64,000 bases of DNA from Bog-473 sp963725895 (GCA_963725895.1 CAVSAJ010000001.1:1550001-1614000), one strand, 5' to 3'; positions 7,900 through 16,700 are shown, numbered from the stretch's first letter. Notes: a model not told the origin generated them from the sequence alone. Program-made: numbers and translations.

Positions 7900-7926
7900 C
7901 TTCTCTCCCCTGAGTTGCTCCGCTGC

Positions 7927-7981
7927 GTGGAGGCGGTCGGGCAGGTAGGAGGCGGTCGGGCAGGTGGGAGGCGGTTGCGAG
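7927..7981 (+). repeat. Three tandem copies of an 18-19 bp unit
   Basis: The unit GTGGAGGCGGTCGGGCAG is followed by GTAGGAGGCGGTCGGGCAG and a decayed third copy ending GGTTGCGA. It lies in the 373-base gap between the I42-like gene and the repeat protein, about 80 bases upstream of the proposed promoter. It could be a binding-site array or a slippage repeat. Confidence 0.75.
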
Positions 7982-8059
7982 TGCCTCCCGTGATCCGCCG
8001 TGGGGTTACCTTTTCATCACGGCCGTCACCCTTTGATCACATTGGATGAACCGCCCCTG

Positions 8060-8088
8060 TTGACCAATCCCTGACCGCCGAATACCTT
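8060..8088 (+). promoter_or_regulatory. Sigma70-type promoter for the five-repeat secreted protein
   Basis: TTGACC (8060-8065) and TACCTT (8083-8088) are separated by 17 bases. They lie about 170 bases upstream of the GTG at 8257, leaving a fairly long leader. Both hexamers are good matches in a high-GC background. Confidence 0.55.
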
Positions 8089-8256
8089 CACCCAAGAGCT
8101 ACCAGGCGGTTCGGCGAACGGATTCGGCGCTGACGGACCTCACGTCCTCGCTCGGACGTGGTCTCCGGCCTCGCGGAAAGTGGCCTTGGCCCGTGGCGAC
8201 GTGCGGTCGGACCGACTCGGCTTGTTCGATGATCGGAGACCGGAGGAGGTAGCACG

Positions 8257-10065
8257 GTGGCAATCACGATGCTGAGGAACAGCGTTCGGATCGGACGGAG
8301 GCCGCGATCGATGGTGGCCCGCCGGACCATGTGGCGAATGACCTGTTTGGTGTTGACGACAATGCTGGCGTTCGGTGCTGCCCTCCTGGCGGGGTCCGGT
8401 GCCGCGTCGGCGAACTCGGGGACAATCACCGCGAACGGTCCGACGGTCACGGCCACCATCTCGAGTGCGAACGTGCCGGCGACCTTCACCTTCGCGGGCA
8501 CCTCCGGCGAGGTAGTGACCGTCAGCGCTTCGGGTGGCACCTTCGCGTCCACCTGCGACGTCGACCTTCTTCTCTTGGACCCCAACGGGAACCAGATCGG
8601 TTCGGTGAACTGCGTCGGAGTAACATCTGGCTTCATCGGCGAGACTACGCTGCCTGGCGCGGGGACGTACTCGATCGAGCTGGACCCGACCGACAGCGAC
8701 CTGGGGAGCGTGACTCTCTCCCTGTCGGCCAACCCAGCCAACGGGTCGATCACGATCAATGGCCCGGCGGTCACGTTCACGGCCAGCCACACCGGTCAGG
8801 GTCAGGAGTTCGCATTCACCGGGAAAAGGCAAGTCGTGACGGTGTCCGCTTACAACGGCACCTTCCCGAGCAACTGTGACCTCGACCTGGAGCTCCTCGA
8901 CTCGTCGGGGAACGTGCTGGTAAATGCCGGGTGTGCTTCGACAACGGACTTCATCGGAGAGACGGCGCTCGAAGGGAAGGGGACGTACTACATCGACCTC
9001 GTGCCGGAGGGGAACAACATCGGGTCCAACACGGGCAGTGTCACCCTGGCCCTCTCCGCCGAGCCGGCCAACGGGACGATCACCGAGAACGGGACCCCCG
9101 TCACGGTCACGTCCACCCATACGGGGACGGGCGCGGACCTCGCCTTTTCAGGTACGGCGGGCCAGGTCGTGACGGTGTCGACCTACAACGGCACCTTCCC
9201 GTCCAATTGCGACCTCAGCATGGAGCTCGTGAGCGCCGCCGGCTTGGATCTGGCCAACGGCGGATGCGCGAGCCAGACCGGGTGGATCGGTGAGACGACA
9301 CTCCCGGGCACCGGTACCTACTCCATTGACCTCTTGCCCGATGCGGCGAACTTCGGTTCCAACACCGGGAGCATCACCGTGGCCGTCTCGGTGGAGCCGG
9401 CCAACGGGACGATCACACTGAACGGACCGACCGCGACGGTGACCTCCAGCCATACCGGGACCGGGGAGAACTTCACGTTCAAGGGCAAGACCGGAGAGGT
9501 CGTGGAGGCCTCGACCTTCAATGGGACCTTCCCCGCCGCATGCGATCTCTCGATGGTCCTCCTCAGCCCCGGAGGCAATGTCGTGACGAACGCAGGATGC
9601 GCGTCCCAGTCCGGCTTCAGCGGCGACGTGACGCTCCCGGCCAAGGGCTACTACACGCTCGAGCTCGTGCCGCTGGGGAACAACATCGGCTCCAACACCG
9701 GCAGCGTGCAGCTCGCGCTCAGCGAGAACCCTGCCGCAGGGACGATCACCGCCAACGGGCCGAGCCAGACCCTCACCGCCACCCACACCGGGCAGGGGCA
9801 AGACTTCACGTTCTCCGGCACGTCCGGCGAGACGGTGACAGTCTCGACCTCTGGCGGGACGTTCCCGTCCAACTGTGACCTCGACCTTCAGCTTCTCAGC
9901 CCGTCGGGCAGCCTCGTCGCCAATGGCAGCTGCGCCGCCCAGTCCGGGAGTACCGGCGCCGTGAAGCTTCCCGGGACGGGCACCTACACCGTCGCGCTGA
10001 TCTCCCAGGACGTCGACACGGGCTCCAACATTGGGAGCGTGCCGGTGACGCTGGCATCCCCTTGA
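8257..10065 (+). CDS. Secreted protein of five ~110-residue pre-peptidase-like repeats
   Basis: The 602-residue protein is exported, with an N-terminal basic stretch then MTCLVLTTMLAFGAALLAG..ASA. The mature part is five beta-rich repeats starting near residues 54, 162, 272, 384 and 494. Each begins GTIT.NGP..T and continues with F.FSGTSGE.VTVS, GTFPSNCDL.L.LL.P.G, a second Cys (N.GCAS), ET.LPG.GTY.I.L and GS.TLALS..PA. This resembles bacterial pre-peptidase C-terminal (PPC) modules; each repeat has a conserved Cys pair. There is no enzyme domain, so it is probably a surface or matrix protein. The GTG at 8257 is preceded by GGAGGAGG. The repeats are divergent at DNA level, so duplication is old. 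Confidence 0.82.
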   Translation: MAITMLRNSVRIGRRPRSMVARRTMWRMTCLVLTTMLAFGAALLAGSGAASANSGTITANGPTVTATISSANVPATFTFAGTSGEVVTVSASGGTFASTCDVDLLLLDPNGNQIGSVNCVGVTSGFIGETTLPGAGTYSIELDPTDSDLGSVTLSLSANPANGSITINGPAVTFTASHTGQGQEFAFTGKRQVVTVSAYNGTFPSNCDLDLELLDSSGNVLVNAGCASTTDFIGETALEGKGTYYIDLVPEGNNIGSNTGSVTLALSAEPANGTITENGTPVTVTSTHTGTGADLAFSGTAGQVVTVSTYNGTFPSNCDLSMELVSAAGLDLANGGCASQTGWIGETTLPGTGTYSIDLLPDAANFGSNTGSITVAVSVEPANGTITLNGPTATVTSSHTGTGENFTFKGKTGEVVEASTFNGTFPAACDLSMVLLSPGGNVVTNAGCASQSGFSGDVTLPAKGYYTLELVPLGNNIGSNTGSVQLALSENPAAGTITANGPSQTLTATHTGQGQDFTFSGTSGETVTVSTSGGTFPSNCDLDLQLLSPSGSLVANGSCAAQSGSTGAVKLPGTGTYTVALISQDVDTGSNIGSVPVTLASP

Positions 10066-10107
10066 GCCAGCACGTCTCCCCACGGCGGCACGGGATGGTC
10101 GGGCCGC

Positions 10108-10163
10108 CGAGCGCGAGGCGCGATGGCGCGCTCGGGTCGCCGCCGGGACGGGGTCCGGCGGCG
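10108..10163 (+). terminator. Two adjacent GC-rich hairpins between the repeat protein and fadD19
   Basis: CGAGCGCG pairs with CGCGCTCG (10108-10134), and CGCCGCCGG pairs with CCGGCGGCG (10138-10163). The two stems follow the stop of the repeat protein and precede the operator and start of the acyl-CoA ligase gene. There is no T run, as is common in high-GC actinobacteria. Confidence 0.5.
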
Positions 10164-10179
10164 TCGCCTCGCAGTGAAT

Positions 10180-10193
10180 GAGAACGTGTTCTA
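10180..10193. promoter_or_regulatory. KstR-like operator upstream of fadD19
   Basis: AGAACGTGTTCT is a perfect inverted repeat with a two-base centre. As the 14-mer GAGAACGTGTTCTA it matches the mycobacterial KstR motif TnnAACnnGTTnnA at all but the first base. It ends 11 bases before the ATG of the FadD19-like gene, so a bound repressor would block the transcription start or leader. Confidence 0.72.
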
Positions 10194-10204
10194 ATCTCGA
10201 CTCG

Positions 10205-11806
10205 ATGGAGTTCAACCTCGCCGACCTCTTCGAGGCTGCTGTCGACGCCTACCCCGAACGCGAGTACCTGGTCGCCGGCGCGAAGCGGCGCACGTATGCC
10301 GAGATGGAGGCGCGGGCAAACCAGCTCGCCCACTATTTGGCCGGGCAGGGGATCGGTCCGGGGGACCACGTCGGGATCTACGCCTACAACTCGGTCGAGT
10401 GGGTCGAGTCTGCCTGGGCCGTCTTCAAGTTGCGCGCCATCTGGATCAACATCAACTACCGCTACGTCAAGGACGAACTGCGATACCTGATGGGCAACGC
10501 CGACCTGAAGGCGCTCGTCTACCAACAGGAATTCTCGCCGCTCGTCGCCGCGTTGCTTCCCGAACTGCCCGCGATGCAACACCTGCTCGTGGTGGACGAC
10601 GGCAGCGGCGCCGAGCCGGCACCGGGGTCGGTGCACTATGAGGACGCGCTGGCGGGTCAATCCGAGGCGCGTGACTTCGGGCCCCGCTCGGGCGACGACC
10701 TCTACATCCTCTACACCGGAGGCACCACAGGTATGCCGAAAGGCGTCGTGTGGCGACACGAGGACGTCTTCTACGCGCTCGGCGGCGGCACCGACCCCGT
10801 CACCAACGATCGTGTCACCGACCCGGGCACGATGGTGCGCAAGGGGGAGGGCGGTCCGACGGTTCACCTCCCGGTGGCGCCGCTCATGCACGGCGCCACC
10901 CAATGGGCCGTGATGGGTCAGAGCTTCGTCGGCTCCAAGATCGTCCTCCTGGCCAAGTTCGACCCACGCGAGGTCTGGCGGCTCGTCGGTGAAGAGCGAG
11001 TCAACTCGGTCATGATCACCGGCGACGCCATGGGCAAGCCGTTGGTCGAGACGCTCTCGGAGCCCGGCGGCGACTTCGACCTGTCCTCGCTGCTCGCCGT
11101 CGTCTCCTCGGCCGCCCTCTTCTCGGCGCCCGTCAAGGACCAGTTCTTCGAGCGCCTGCCCAACCTCCTCATCACCGACGCCATCGGGTCCTCCGAGGGT
11201 GGCAACAACGGCCTGACCGTGGTCACTGCCGGCAACACGGCGATGAAGAGCGGCCCGACCGTACGCCTGCTGGGCAAGACCGTCGTCTTCGACGAGAACC
11301 TCGAGCTGGTGGAGCCCGGGTCGGGCGTGATCGGAAAGATCGCCCGCTCCGGCGACATCCCCCTGGGCTACTACAACGACCCGAAGAAGACCGCCGAGGT
11401 GTTCGTCGACGTGCGGGGGACGCGTTACGTGATGCCGGGCGACTACGCGACGGTCGAGGCCGACGGGTCGATCACGTTGCTCGGACGGGGATCGATCGTC
11501 ATCAATTCGGGGGGCGAAAAGATCTTCCCCGAAGAGGTGGAGTCGGCCGTGCGCTCGCATCCTGACGTCATGGACGCCATCGTGTGCGGCGCCCCCGACG
11601 AACGATGGGGCCAGACGGTGGCGGCAATCGTGGAGCCGCGACACGGGCACGAGGCGCCGTCGCTCGAATCGATCCAGGAGCGGTGCCGTGAGTTCGTCGC
11701 CGGCTACAAGGTACCCCGCCGTCTCTTCGTGGTGGACCGGGTCGAGCGCTCGCCCTCGGGGAAGCCCGACTACACCTGGGCCGCCGAAATCGTCGGGGCC
11801 GGCTGA
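10205..11806 (+). CDS. fadD19: FadD19-like sterol side-chain acyl-CoA ligase
   Basis: This AMP-forming ligase would activate a carboxylated sterol side chain with CoA at the cost of ATP. About 533 residues: the N-terminal NLADLFEAAVDAYPEREYLV, the P-loop YILYTGGTTGMPKGVVWRHED, the A5-like ITDAIGSSEGG, the adenylate-binding MPGDYATVEADG, the hinge-region LGRGS.VINSGGEKIFPEEVE, and the C-terminal catalytic Lys in RSPSGKPDY. Close resemblance through long blocks to Mycobacterium FadD19 (GGTD, MIHGATQ-like MHGATQ, TGDAM, GSGVIGKIA..GNIP-like) is recalled, not computed. The ATG at 10205 is chosen over an upstream in-frame ATG inside the operator. A single-gene unit controlled by the KstR-like site. 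Confidence 0.87.
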   Translation: MEFNLADLFEAAVDAYPEREYLVAGAKRRTYAEMEARANQLAHYLAGQGIGPGDHVGIYAYNSVEWVESAWAVFKLRAIWININYRYVKDELRYLMGNADLKALVYQQEFSPLVAALLPELPAMQHLLVVDDGSGAEPAPGSVHYEDALAGQSEARDFGPRSGDDLYILYTGGTTGMPKGVVWRHEDVFYALGGGTDPVTNDRVTDPGTMVRKGEGGPTVHLPVAPLMHGATQWAVMGQSFVGSKIVLLAKFDPREVWRLVGEERVNSVMITGDAMGKPLVETLSEPGGDFDLSSLLAVVSSAALFSAPVKDQFFERLPNLLITDAIGSSEGGNNGLTVVTAGNTAMKSGPTVRLLGKTVVFDENLELVEPGSGVIGKIARSGDIPLGYYNDPKKTAEVFVDVRGTRYVMPGDYATVEADGSITLLGRGSIVINSGGEKIFPEEVESAVRSHPDVMDAIVCGAPDERWGQTVAAIVEPRHGHEAPSLESIQERCREFVAGYKVPRRLFVVDRVERSPSGKPDYTWAAEIVGAG

Positions 11807-11917
11807 ACGCAGGAACAGAGGCCGGACAGCGACGAGCGAGACGAAAACACACCGGAACCACAACGATGGTTGTCGACCGCGGTGCCCGCCGGATACGGTG
11901 CGCGAATCGGTCGGAGC

Positions 11918-14137
11918 ATGAGCAAGCACGTGCGCCTCGGACGCCGGCATCAGCAGCGATGGCGCCGCGTGTCCGCTTCGCGGCGTGCGCTCGGCGCACC
12001 GCTGCTCGGTTCGTGTCTCTTCGCCTTCGGCCTGGCCCTCACGATGCAGCCGGCCTCTGCCACAGGCGCGCCCCGCGTGGATGCCACCTCGAGTTGGACG
12101 GTGTACCACGGGAACCCGCTGGGCGCCGGGGTCGACACCTCCGGCGTCACCTTCAACCCGCCCAGCCCGGCCTGGACCTCTCCCGATCTCGACGGCCAGG
12201 TCTACGGTGAGCCGCTCGAAGCCACCGGACGCGTCTTCGTGGCGACCGAGAACAACACGATCTACGCGCTGGCGGCCGACAGTGGCACCGTCTTGTGGTC
12301 GACCCATCTGGGCACCCCGGTGCCATCGGGCGACCTCCCGTGCGGCGACATCAGCCCGACGGTGGGCATCACGGGCACACCGGTCGTCGACGTGGCCCGG
12401 GGCGAGGTCTTCGCCGTGGAGGACGAGCTTGCCGGCGGTGCCCCGGACCACGTCCTCGTCGGGCTCAATCTCTACACCGGCACCGTGCTGCTGGAGGAGC
12501 CCGTGAATCCGCCGGGACAAGACCCGGCGGCGATCCTGCAGCGAACGGGACTGAACCTCAGCAACGGCAACGTCGTCTTCGGCTACGGCGGCAATGACGG
12601 GGACTGCTCGACATACAGCGGCTGGGTCGTCTCGGTGCCCGAGGGCGGCGGCACCCCCGGCTACTACCAGGCGGTGCCGATCGGCCACGACGGTGCAGTC
12701 TGGATGGGCGGTGCTGCGCCCGAGGTCGACGCGGCCGGCAACATCTGGGTCGCCACAGGGAACGGCTCCTCGTCGATGCCCTACGATTTCAGCGACTCGG
12801 TCCTCGAGCTGTCGCCTGGGCTGGCCCGCACGCAGTACTTCGCGCCCGACACATGGCAGAACGACAACGCACACGATTTGGACCTCGGATCGAGTTCGCC
12901 GGCGCTGCTCTCGAACGGGACCGTCCTCCAGGTCGGCAAGTCGTCCACCGCGTACCTGGTGAACCAGGCCGACCTCGGCTCCATCTCCCATCCGACACAG
13001 ATGTCGGTCTGCGGCAGCGACGCGGACGGCGGTGACGCGATAGCCGGGACGGTGGTCTATGTCCCTTGCGGCAGCGGGGTGCAGGCGGTCCAGACGAGCC
13101 CTTCGCTCAGTTCGCAATGGCAGACCTCCAGCGGGGCCGACGGCCCACCGATCTTGGCGGGCGGCCTGGTGTGGTCGATCGGCGGCTCCACCCTCTATGG
13201 CCTGGATCCAGCCAGCGGGGCGGCCGTCTGGACCGAGTCTGTCGGTGGGGAGGCCAATCACTTCCCCACACCGTCGGTGGGTGATGGACTCCTCCTGGTC
13301 CCGAGCACGAACCAGGTGTACGCCTTCTCCGGCTCGGCAGGGATTCCCGGCCCGCCGTCGGCCCCACCACCGGCGCCGCCGAATTCGTCCTATTGGCTGG
13401 TCGCGTCGGACGGCGGGATCTTCACGTTCGGGAATGCCGGCTTCTACGGCTCGGCCGGGGGCCTGCCACTGGTCCGGCCCGTCGTCGGGATGGCCCCGAC
13501 CGCCTCGAAGGCCGGCTACTGGTTGGTGGCCTCCGACGGCGGCATCTTCAGCTACGGCGACGCCGCCTTTCACGGCTCCATGGGAGGCCGGCGTCTCAAC
13601 GCACCGATCGTCGGCATGGCCGCAACGCCTGACGGCGGCGGGTATTGGGAGGTCGCCTCCGACGGCGGCATCTTCAGCTTCGGCGACGCCTCGTTCTATG
13701 GCTCCATGGGCGGCAAGCCGCTCAACGCGCCCATTGTCGGGATGGCCACCACCCGCGACGGACTGGGGTACTGGTTGGTGGCGTCCGACGGCGGCATCTT
13801 CAGCTTCGGCGACGCCGCCTTTCACGGTTCCATGGGCGGCACGCACCTGAACAAGCCGGTTGTGGGCATGGCGGCGGCACCCGACTCGCTCGGTTATTGG
13901 ATGGTGGCCTCCGACGGTGGCATCTTCGACTTCGGCGACGCCGCCTTCTTCGGCTCGGCCGGCAGCCTGTCGCTGAACCGGCCCATCGTCGGCATGGCAC
14001 CGACACCCGGCGGCTCCGGGTACTGGCTCGCCGGGTCCGATGGGGGCATCTTCACCTATGGGGCGGCCAACTTCTACGGCTCCGAGGGTGGCGTGACCCT
14101 CAACAGGCCCGTCGTCGGCGTGGCCTCGGCCAGCTGA
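11918..14137 (+). CDS. Secreted PQQ-like beta-propeller protein with six GGIF-FGDA repeats
   Basis: About 739 residues with a long basic N-terminus and a signal sequence (APLLGSCLFAFGLALTMQPASA). The first part is a PQQ-enzyme-like propeller, with blades such as VFVATENNTIYALAADSGTV, GTPVVDVARGEVFAVED and LYGLDPASGAAVW; there are no dehydrogenase active-site residues that I can point to. After a Pro-rich linker come six 42-residue repeats of YWLVASDGGIFSFGDA.F.GSMGG..LN.P.VGMA.T. The same repeat family ends the secreted protein at 60.7-62.6 kb. Probably a cell-surface or wall-associated binding protein. The ATG at 11918 has only a weak ribosome site; an in-frame ATG at 11870 is an alternative. 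Confidence 0.8.
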   Translation: MSKHVRLGRRHQQRWRRVSASRRALGAPLLGSCLFAFGLALTMQPASATGAPRVDATSSWTVYHGNPLGAGVDTSGVTFNPPSPAWTSPDLDGQVYGEPLEATGRVFVATENNTIYALAADSGTVLWSTHLGTPVPSGDLPCGDISPTVGITGTPVVDVARGEVFAVEDELAGGAPDHVLVGLNLYTGTVLLEEPVNPPGQDPAAILQRTGLNLSNGNVVFGYGGNDGDCSTYSGWVVSVPEGGGTPGYYQAVPIGHDGAVWMGGAAPEVDAAGNIWVATGNGSSSMPYDFSDSVLELSPGLARTQYFAPDTWQNDNAHDLDLGSSSPALLSNGTVLQVGKSSTAYLVNQADLGSISHPTQMSVCGSDADGGDAIAGTVVYVPCGSGVQAVQTSPSLSSQWQTSSGADGPPILAGGLVWSIGGSTLYGLDPASGAAVWTESVGGEANHFPTPSVGDGLLLVPSTNQVYAFSGSAGIPGPPSAPPPAPPNSSYWLVASDGGIFTFGNAGFYGSAGGLPLVRPVVGMAPTASKAGYWLVASDGGIFSYGDAAFHGSMGGRRLNAPIVGMAATPDGGGYWEVASDGGIFSFGDASFYGSMGGKPLNAPIVGMATTRDGLGYWLVASDGGIFSFGDAAFHGSMGGTHLNKPVVGMAAAPDSLGYWMVASDGGIFDFGDAAFFGSAGSLSLNRPIVGMAPTPGGSGYWLAGSDGGIFTYGAANFYGSEGGVTLNRPVVGVASAS
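13391..14134 (+). repeat. Six 126-bp in-gene repeats (GGIF-FGDA module)
   Basis: Copies begin at about 13391, 13517, 13643, 13769, 13895 and 14021, an exact 126-base period. Each encodes YW.VASDGGIF.(F/Y)GDA followed by GS.GG and VGMA. The copies are similar at DNA level, which is consistent with recent tandem duplication and recombination. Confidence 0.85.
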
Positions 14138-14166
14138 GCCACCGGCGGACAGCTACCCTCGGGCCG

Positions 14167-14916
14167 GTGACGATCGACAACGATGAAGACCTCGCGGGGT
14201 TGAGCCAGGTGGCCGCTGTCGTGCGCGAAGCCCGGAACGCGATGGTGAGCTCCGTGACCCCGGGCATCACGACGGGCGAGCTCGATGCCGTCGGCCGGGA
14301 CGTCTTCCGGCGACACGGTGCACGCTCCGCGCCGCGGGTGACGTATCGCTTTCCGGGCGCGACGTGCATCAGCGTCAACGACGAGGCGGCGCACGGCGTG
14401 CCCTCGCTCAGCCGCCATCTCCGCGACGGCGACCTCGTCAACCTCGACGTCTCCGCCGAGCTCGGCGGCTACTTCGCCGACACCGGGATCAGCGTGGCGG
14501 TGGGCGAGGCCGCACCGCTGGCGACCCGGCTGCTCGACGCGACCCGGGACGCGCAGGCAGACGCCATGGCGGCGGCAAAGCCGGCGGCCAGGATGCGCGA
14601 TGTTGCACGGGCAGTGCAACGACAAGCGCGGCGCCACGGGTTCTGCGTCATCCACGATCTGTGCGGTCATGGCATTGGACGTCGCCTCCACGAAGGGCCC
14701 TCCGTGCCGAGTGTCGACGACGGGCAGCGCTCGGGGCGCACCGTCTTGCGGGAGGGGCTCGTCCTGGCCGTCGAGCCGTTCCTCTCGGTCTCCGCGCGCC
14801 AAGTCGTCGAAGACGCAGACGGCTGGACGCTCAGGACAGCCGACGGCAGCCTGGTCGCGCAGTTCGAACACACGATGGTCGTGACCCACGACGGCCCGCT
14901 CGTCCTCACGGCCTGA
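14167..14916 (+). CDS. map: Methionine aminopeptidase, type I
   Basis: This is a cytoplasmic metalloenzyme that removes the initiator methionine from new proteins. The 249 residues hold the full pita-bread motif set: HGVPS, metal ligands Asp in LVNLDVSAEL and Asp in YFADTGIS, His in CGHGIGRRLHEGP, Glu in VLAVEPF, and Glu in AQFEHTMVV. It lacks the N-terminal zinc-finger or SH3-binding extension, so it is a short type Ia form. The start is GTG at 14167; upstream in-frame codons belong to the frame opposite the propeller repeats. The stop lies inside an 8-bp tandem repeat. Another map copy usually sits near secY/adk in actinobacteria, so this may be the second copy. Confidence 0.88.
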   Translation: MTIDNDEDLAGLSQVAAVVREARNAMVSSVTPGITTGELDAVGRDVFRRHGARSAPRVTYRFPGATCISVNDEAAHGVPSLSRHLRDGDLVNLDVSAELGGYFADTGISVAVGEAAPLATRLLDATRDAQADAMAAAKPAARMRDVARAVQRQARRHGFCVIHDLCGHGIGRRLHEGPSVPSVDDGQRSGRTVLREGLVLAVEPFLSVSARQVVEDADGWTLRTADGSLVAQFEHTMVVTHDGPLVLTA

Positions 14917-14936
14917 CGGCCTGACGGCCTGACGGC
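14909..14936 (+). repeat. 8-bp tandem repeat across the map stop codon
   Basis: ACGGCCTG is repeated three times and followed by a partial copy. The first copy holds the TGA of map. Loss or gain of a unit would change only untranslated sequence; the repeat marks a slippage-prone spot. Confidence 0.75.
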
Positions 14937-15008
14937 GAGCGTGAACTCCGGCTCGGCTTGAGAGCCCGCCCAAGCCGGCGCCGGCAGCCGGCACGCGATG
15001 ATGCAGCC

Positions 15009-15569
15009 GTGCCCCCCGCCTCCCTGCTCCTGCTGACCGGCTCTCCGGGCTGCGGCAAGACCACGGTGGCCCCGCTGGTGGCCGACCGCCACGAGCCCGC
15101 GGTCTGCCTCGACCTCGACTGGTTCTTCGCCAAGTTGCGGCGCGGGAGAATCGAGCCGTGGCGCGTGGCGGCGCACGCTCAGAACCGCCTCGTCCTCCGG
15201 GCCGCCGCCGAGTCCGTTGCCGTCTTCGCCGAGGGCGGGTACTTCACCGTGGCCGAGGGCATCTTGTATCCGTTCATGCTCGACCTCTTCGCGACGGCAT
15301 GCGACGGACGCGGCATCACCATCAACTACGCGGTCTTGCGGGCACCGATCGGCGTCGTCCAGCAGCGGGCCCAGGACCGCACCGTCGAGCCGGCGCATGC
15401 CGGCGCGCTGGCGGATGCCGAGGTGATCGACGACCTGTGGGCGCTGTTCGAGGGCCAGGGTCTCGCGGAACGACACCGGGTGGACTGCGGCGAGCGCGAC
15501 GCCACCGCGGTGGCCGAAGAGATCGACCTCCGGTTGCGAGCGGGGGAACTGCGCCTCCGGCGCGAGTGA
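15009..15569 (+). CDS. P-loop kinase-like AAA protein
   Basis: A 186-residue cytoplasmic P-loop protein with Walker A GSPGCGKTT at residues 10-18 and a second acidic motif CLDLDWFF that fits the Walker B/LID-proximal position of small-molecule kinases. The middle has VFAEGGYFTVAEGILYPFML, resembling the substrate loop of chloramphenicol phosphotransferase or gluconate kinase-like proteins. The C-terminal part ends in DLRLRAGELRLRRE. The GTG at 15009 is chosen because the fold begins there. The substrate is unknown. It follows map and converges with the luciferase-like gene, the two stops touching at 15569/15570. Confidence 0.72.
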   Translation: MPPASLLLLTGSPGCGKTTVAPLVADRHEPAVCLDLDWFFAKLRRGRIEPWRVAAHAQNRLVLRAAAESVAVFAEGGYFTVAEGILYPFMLDLFATACDGRGITINYAVLRAPIGVVQQRAQDRTVEPAHAGALADAEVIDDLWALFEGQGLAERHRVDCGERDATAVAEEIDLRLRAGELRLRRE

Positions 15570-16700
15570 CTACGAGCCGCCGGCGGCCAGGCGCAGCTTG
15601 GTGGTGAGGTGCTCGGGGTCCTTGTCGAAGTCCTTCAGCACGTGCTTGCCGAAGGTCTCGACCGCCTCCTCACACGCCTCGATCGGCATGGAGGTGGAGA
15701 GCATCCCGAACGCCAGCTGATCGGCGCCGGTGGCGGCGAAGCTCTCGACTGCCTTGCCCACCTCGTCGGGTGTGCCGACGGCGGTGACACCGGCCGCGAT
15801 GGCGGCGTCGAGCGTGGTGGCGTCCATCGCGGGGATGATCTCTGGCCACTCGGGGATACCGGGGGGCCTCGGGAAGGTGTCGAGGTAGCGGAAGACGAGG
15901 CTCAGGTGGTAGTTCGAGTCTCCCTCGAGGAACGTCTGGCGGGCCTTGGCGCCGTCCTCCATGCAGATCATCTGCGTCGTGATCATCACGTTGTTGTTCA
16001 CGAAGCCACCGACCGGCTCCGTGCAGTCCTCGACCTTCTCCTTGTAGCGCGCGACCAGCGGGGTCAACTGGTCCGGCGTGGAGAAACCGAAGCAGAGCAC
16101 GCCGACACCCAGCTCGGCCGCGAGGTCGAAGGTGGAGGGGCTGCCGGCCGCCATCCAGATGGCTGGGTGCGGCTTGGAGTAGGGCTTGGGGAGCACGTTA
16201 CGCGTCGGCATGGAGAAGAACTTGCCGTCGTAGCTGTAGTCCTCGTCTTTCCACATGCGCACGATCTGCGGCAGGGTCTCGGCCACCATCTCGCGGGTGA
16301 GATCGGGGTCCTCGATCCCGAAGCCGCGCTGCTCGGTCGTCGACGAACCCCGGCCGGTGCCGAACTCGAAGCGACCTTCGGAGAGGTGATCGAGCATCGC
16401 CACCCGTTCGGCGATGCGCGCGGGGTGATTGACGGGCGGCGTGATGTTGAAGATGCCCGAGCCGATGTGGATGTTCTTGGTGCGGGCGGCCACGAAGGCA
16501 AGGAAGGACTCGGAGGCCGACAAGTGCGAGTACTGCGTGAGGAAGTGGTGCTCGGAGGCCCACGTGTACTTGAAGCCGGCCTTGTCCGCCGCCGTGATGA
16601 ACGCGACCTCGTCCATGATGCGGTCGTGCTCGGCCGATGCCCCGTGCCGCTCGACGTAGCGGGGCAGCACGCACGCGGCGTTGAAGATGCCGAATTCCAT
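15570..16700 (-). CDS. LLM-class F420-dependent oxidoreductase
   Basis: The 376-residue TIM-barrel protein belongs to the bacterial luciferase-like family, whose actinobacterial members mostly use coenzyme F420. Key blocks: MEFGIFN at strand 1, YTWASEHHF (the EHH segment), GSGIFNITPPVNHPARIAERVAMLDHLSEGRFEFGTGRG, and HPAIWMAAGSP. It has its own start region containing a perfect KstR-like operator, 81 bases upstream of the ATG at 16700. It lies directly downstream of ltp2, so it probably acts on a sterol-derived or related substrate, which cannot be named from sequence. F420 use is inferred from family and from cofD/cofE at 53-55 kb. Confidence 0.85.
   Translation of the reverse strand: MEFGIFNAACVLPRYVERHGASAEHDRIMDEVAFITAADKAGFKYTWASEHHFLTQYSHLSASESFLAFVAARTKNIHIGSGIFNITPPVNHPARIAERVAMLDHLSEGRFEFGTGRGSSTTEQRGFGIEDPDLTREMVAETLPQIVRMWKDEDYSYDGKFFSMPTRNVLPKPYSKPHPAIWMAAGSPSTFDLAAELGVGVLCFGFSTPDQLTPLVARYKEKVEDCTEPVGGFVNNNVMITTQMICMEDGAKARQTFLEGDSNYHLSLVFRYLDTFPRPPGIPEWPEIIPAMDATTLDAAIAAGVTAVGTPDEVGKAVESFAATGADQLAFGMLSTSMPIEACEEAVETFGKHVLKDFDKDPEHLTTKLRLAAGGS

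Noticed and set aside
9896..13846. A 1,316-residue open frame on the minus strand
   Set aside because: It is antisense to two repeat-rich genes, has Arg/Asp/Gly-biased composition and no domain; GC-rich DNA often keeps such frames open.
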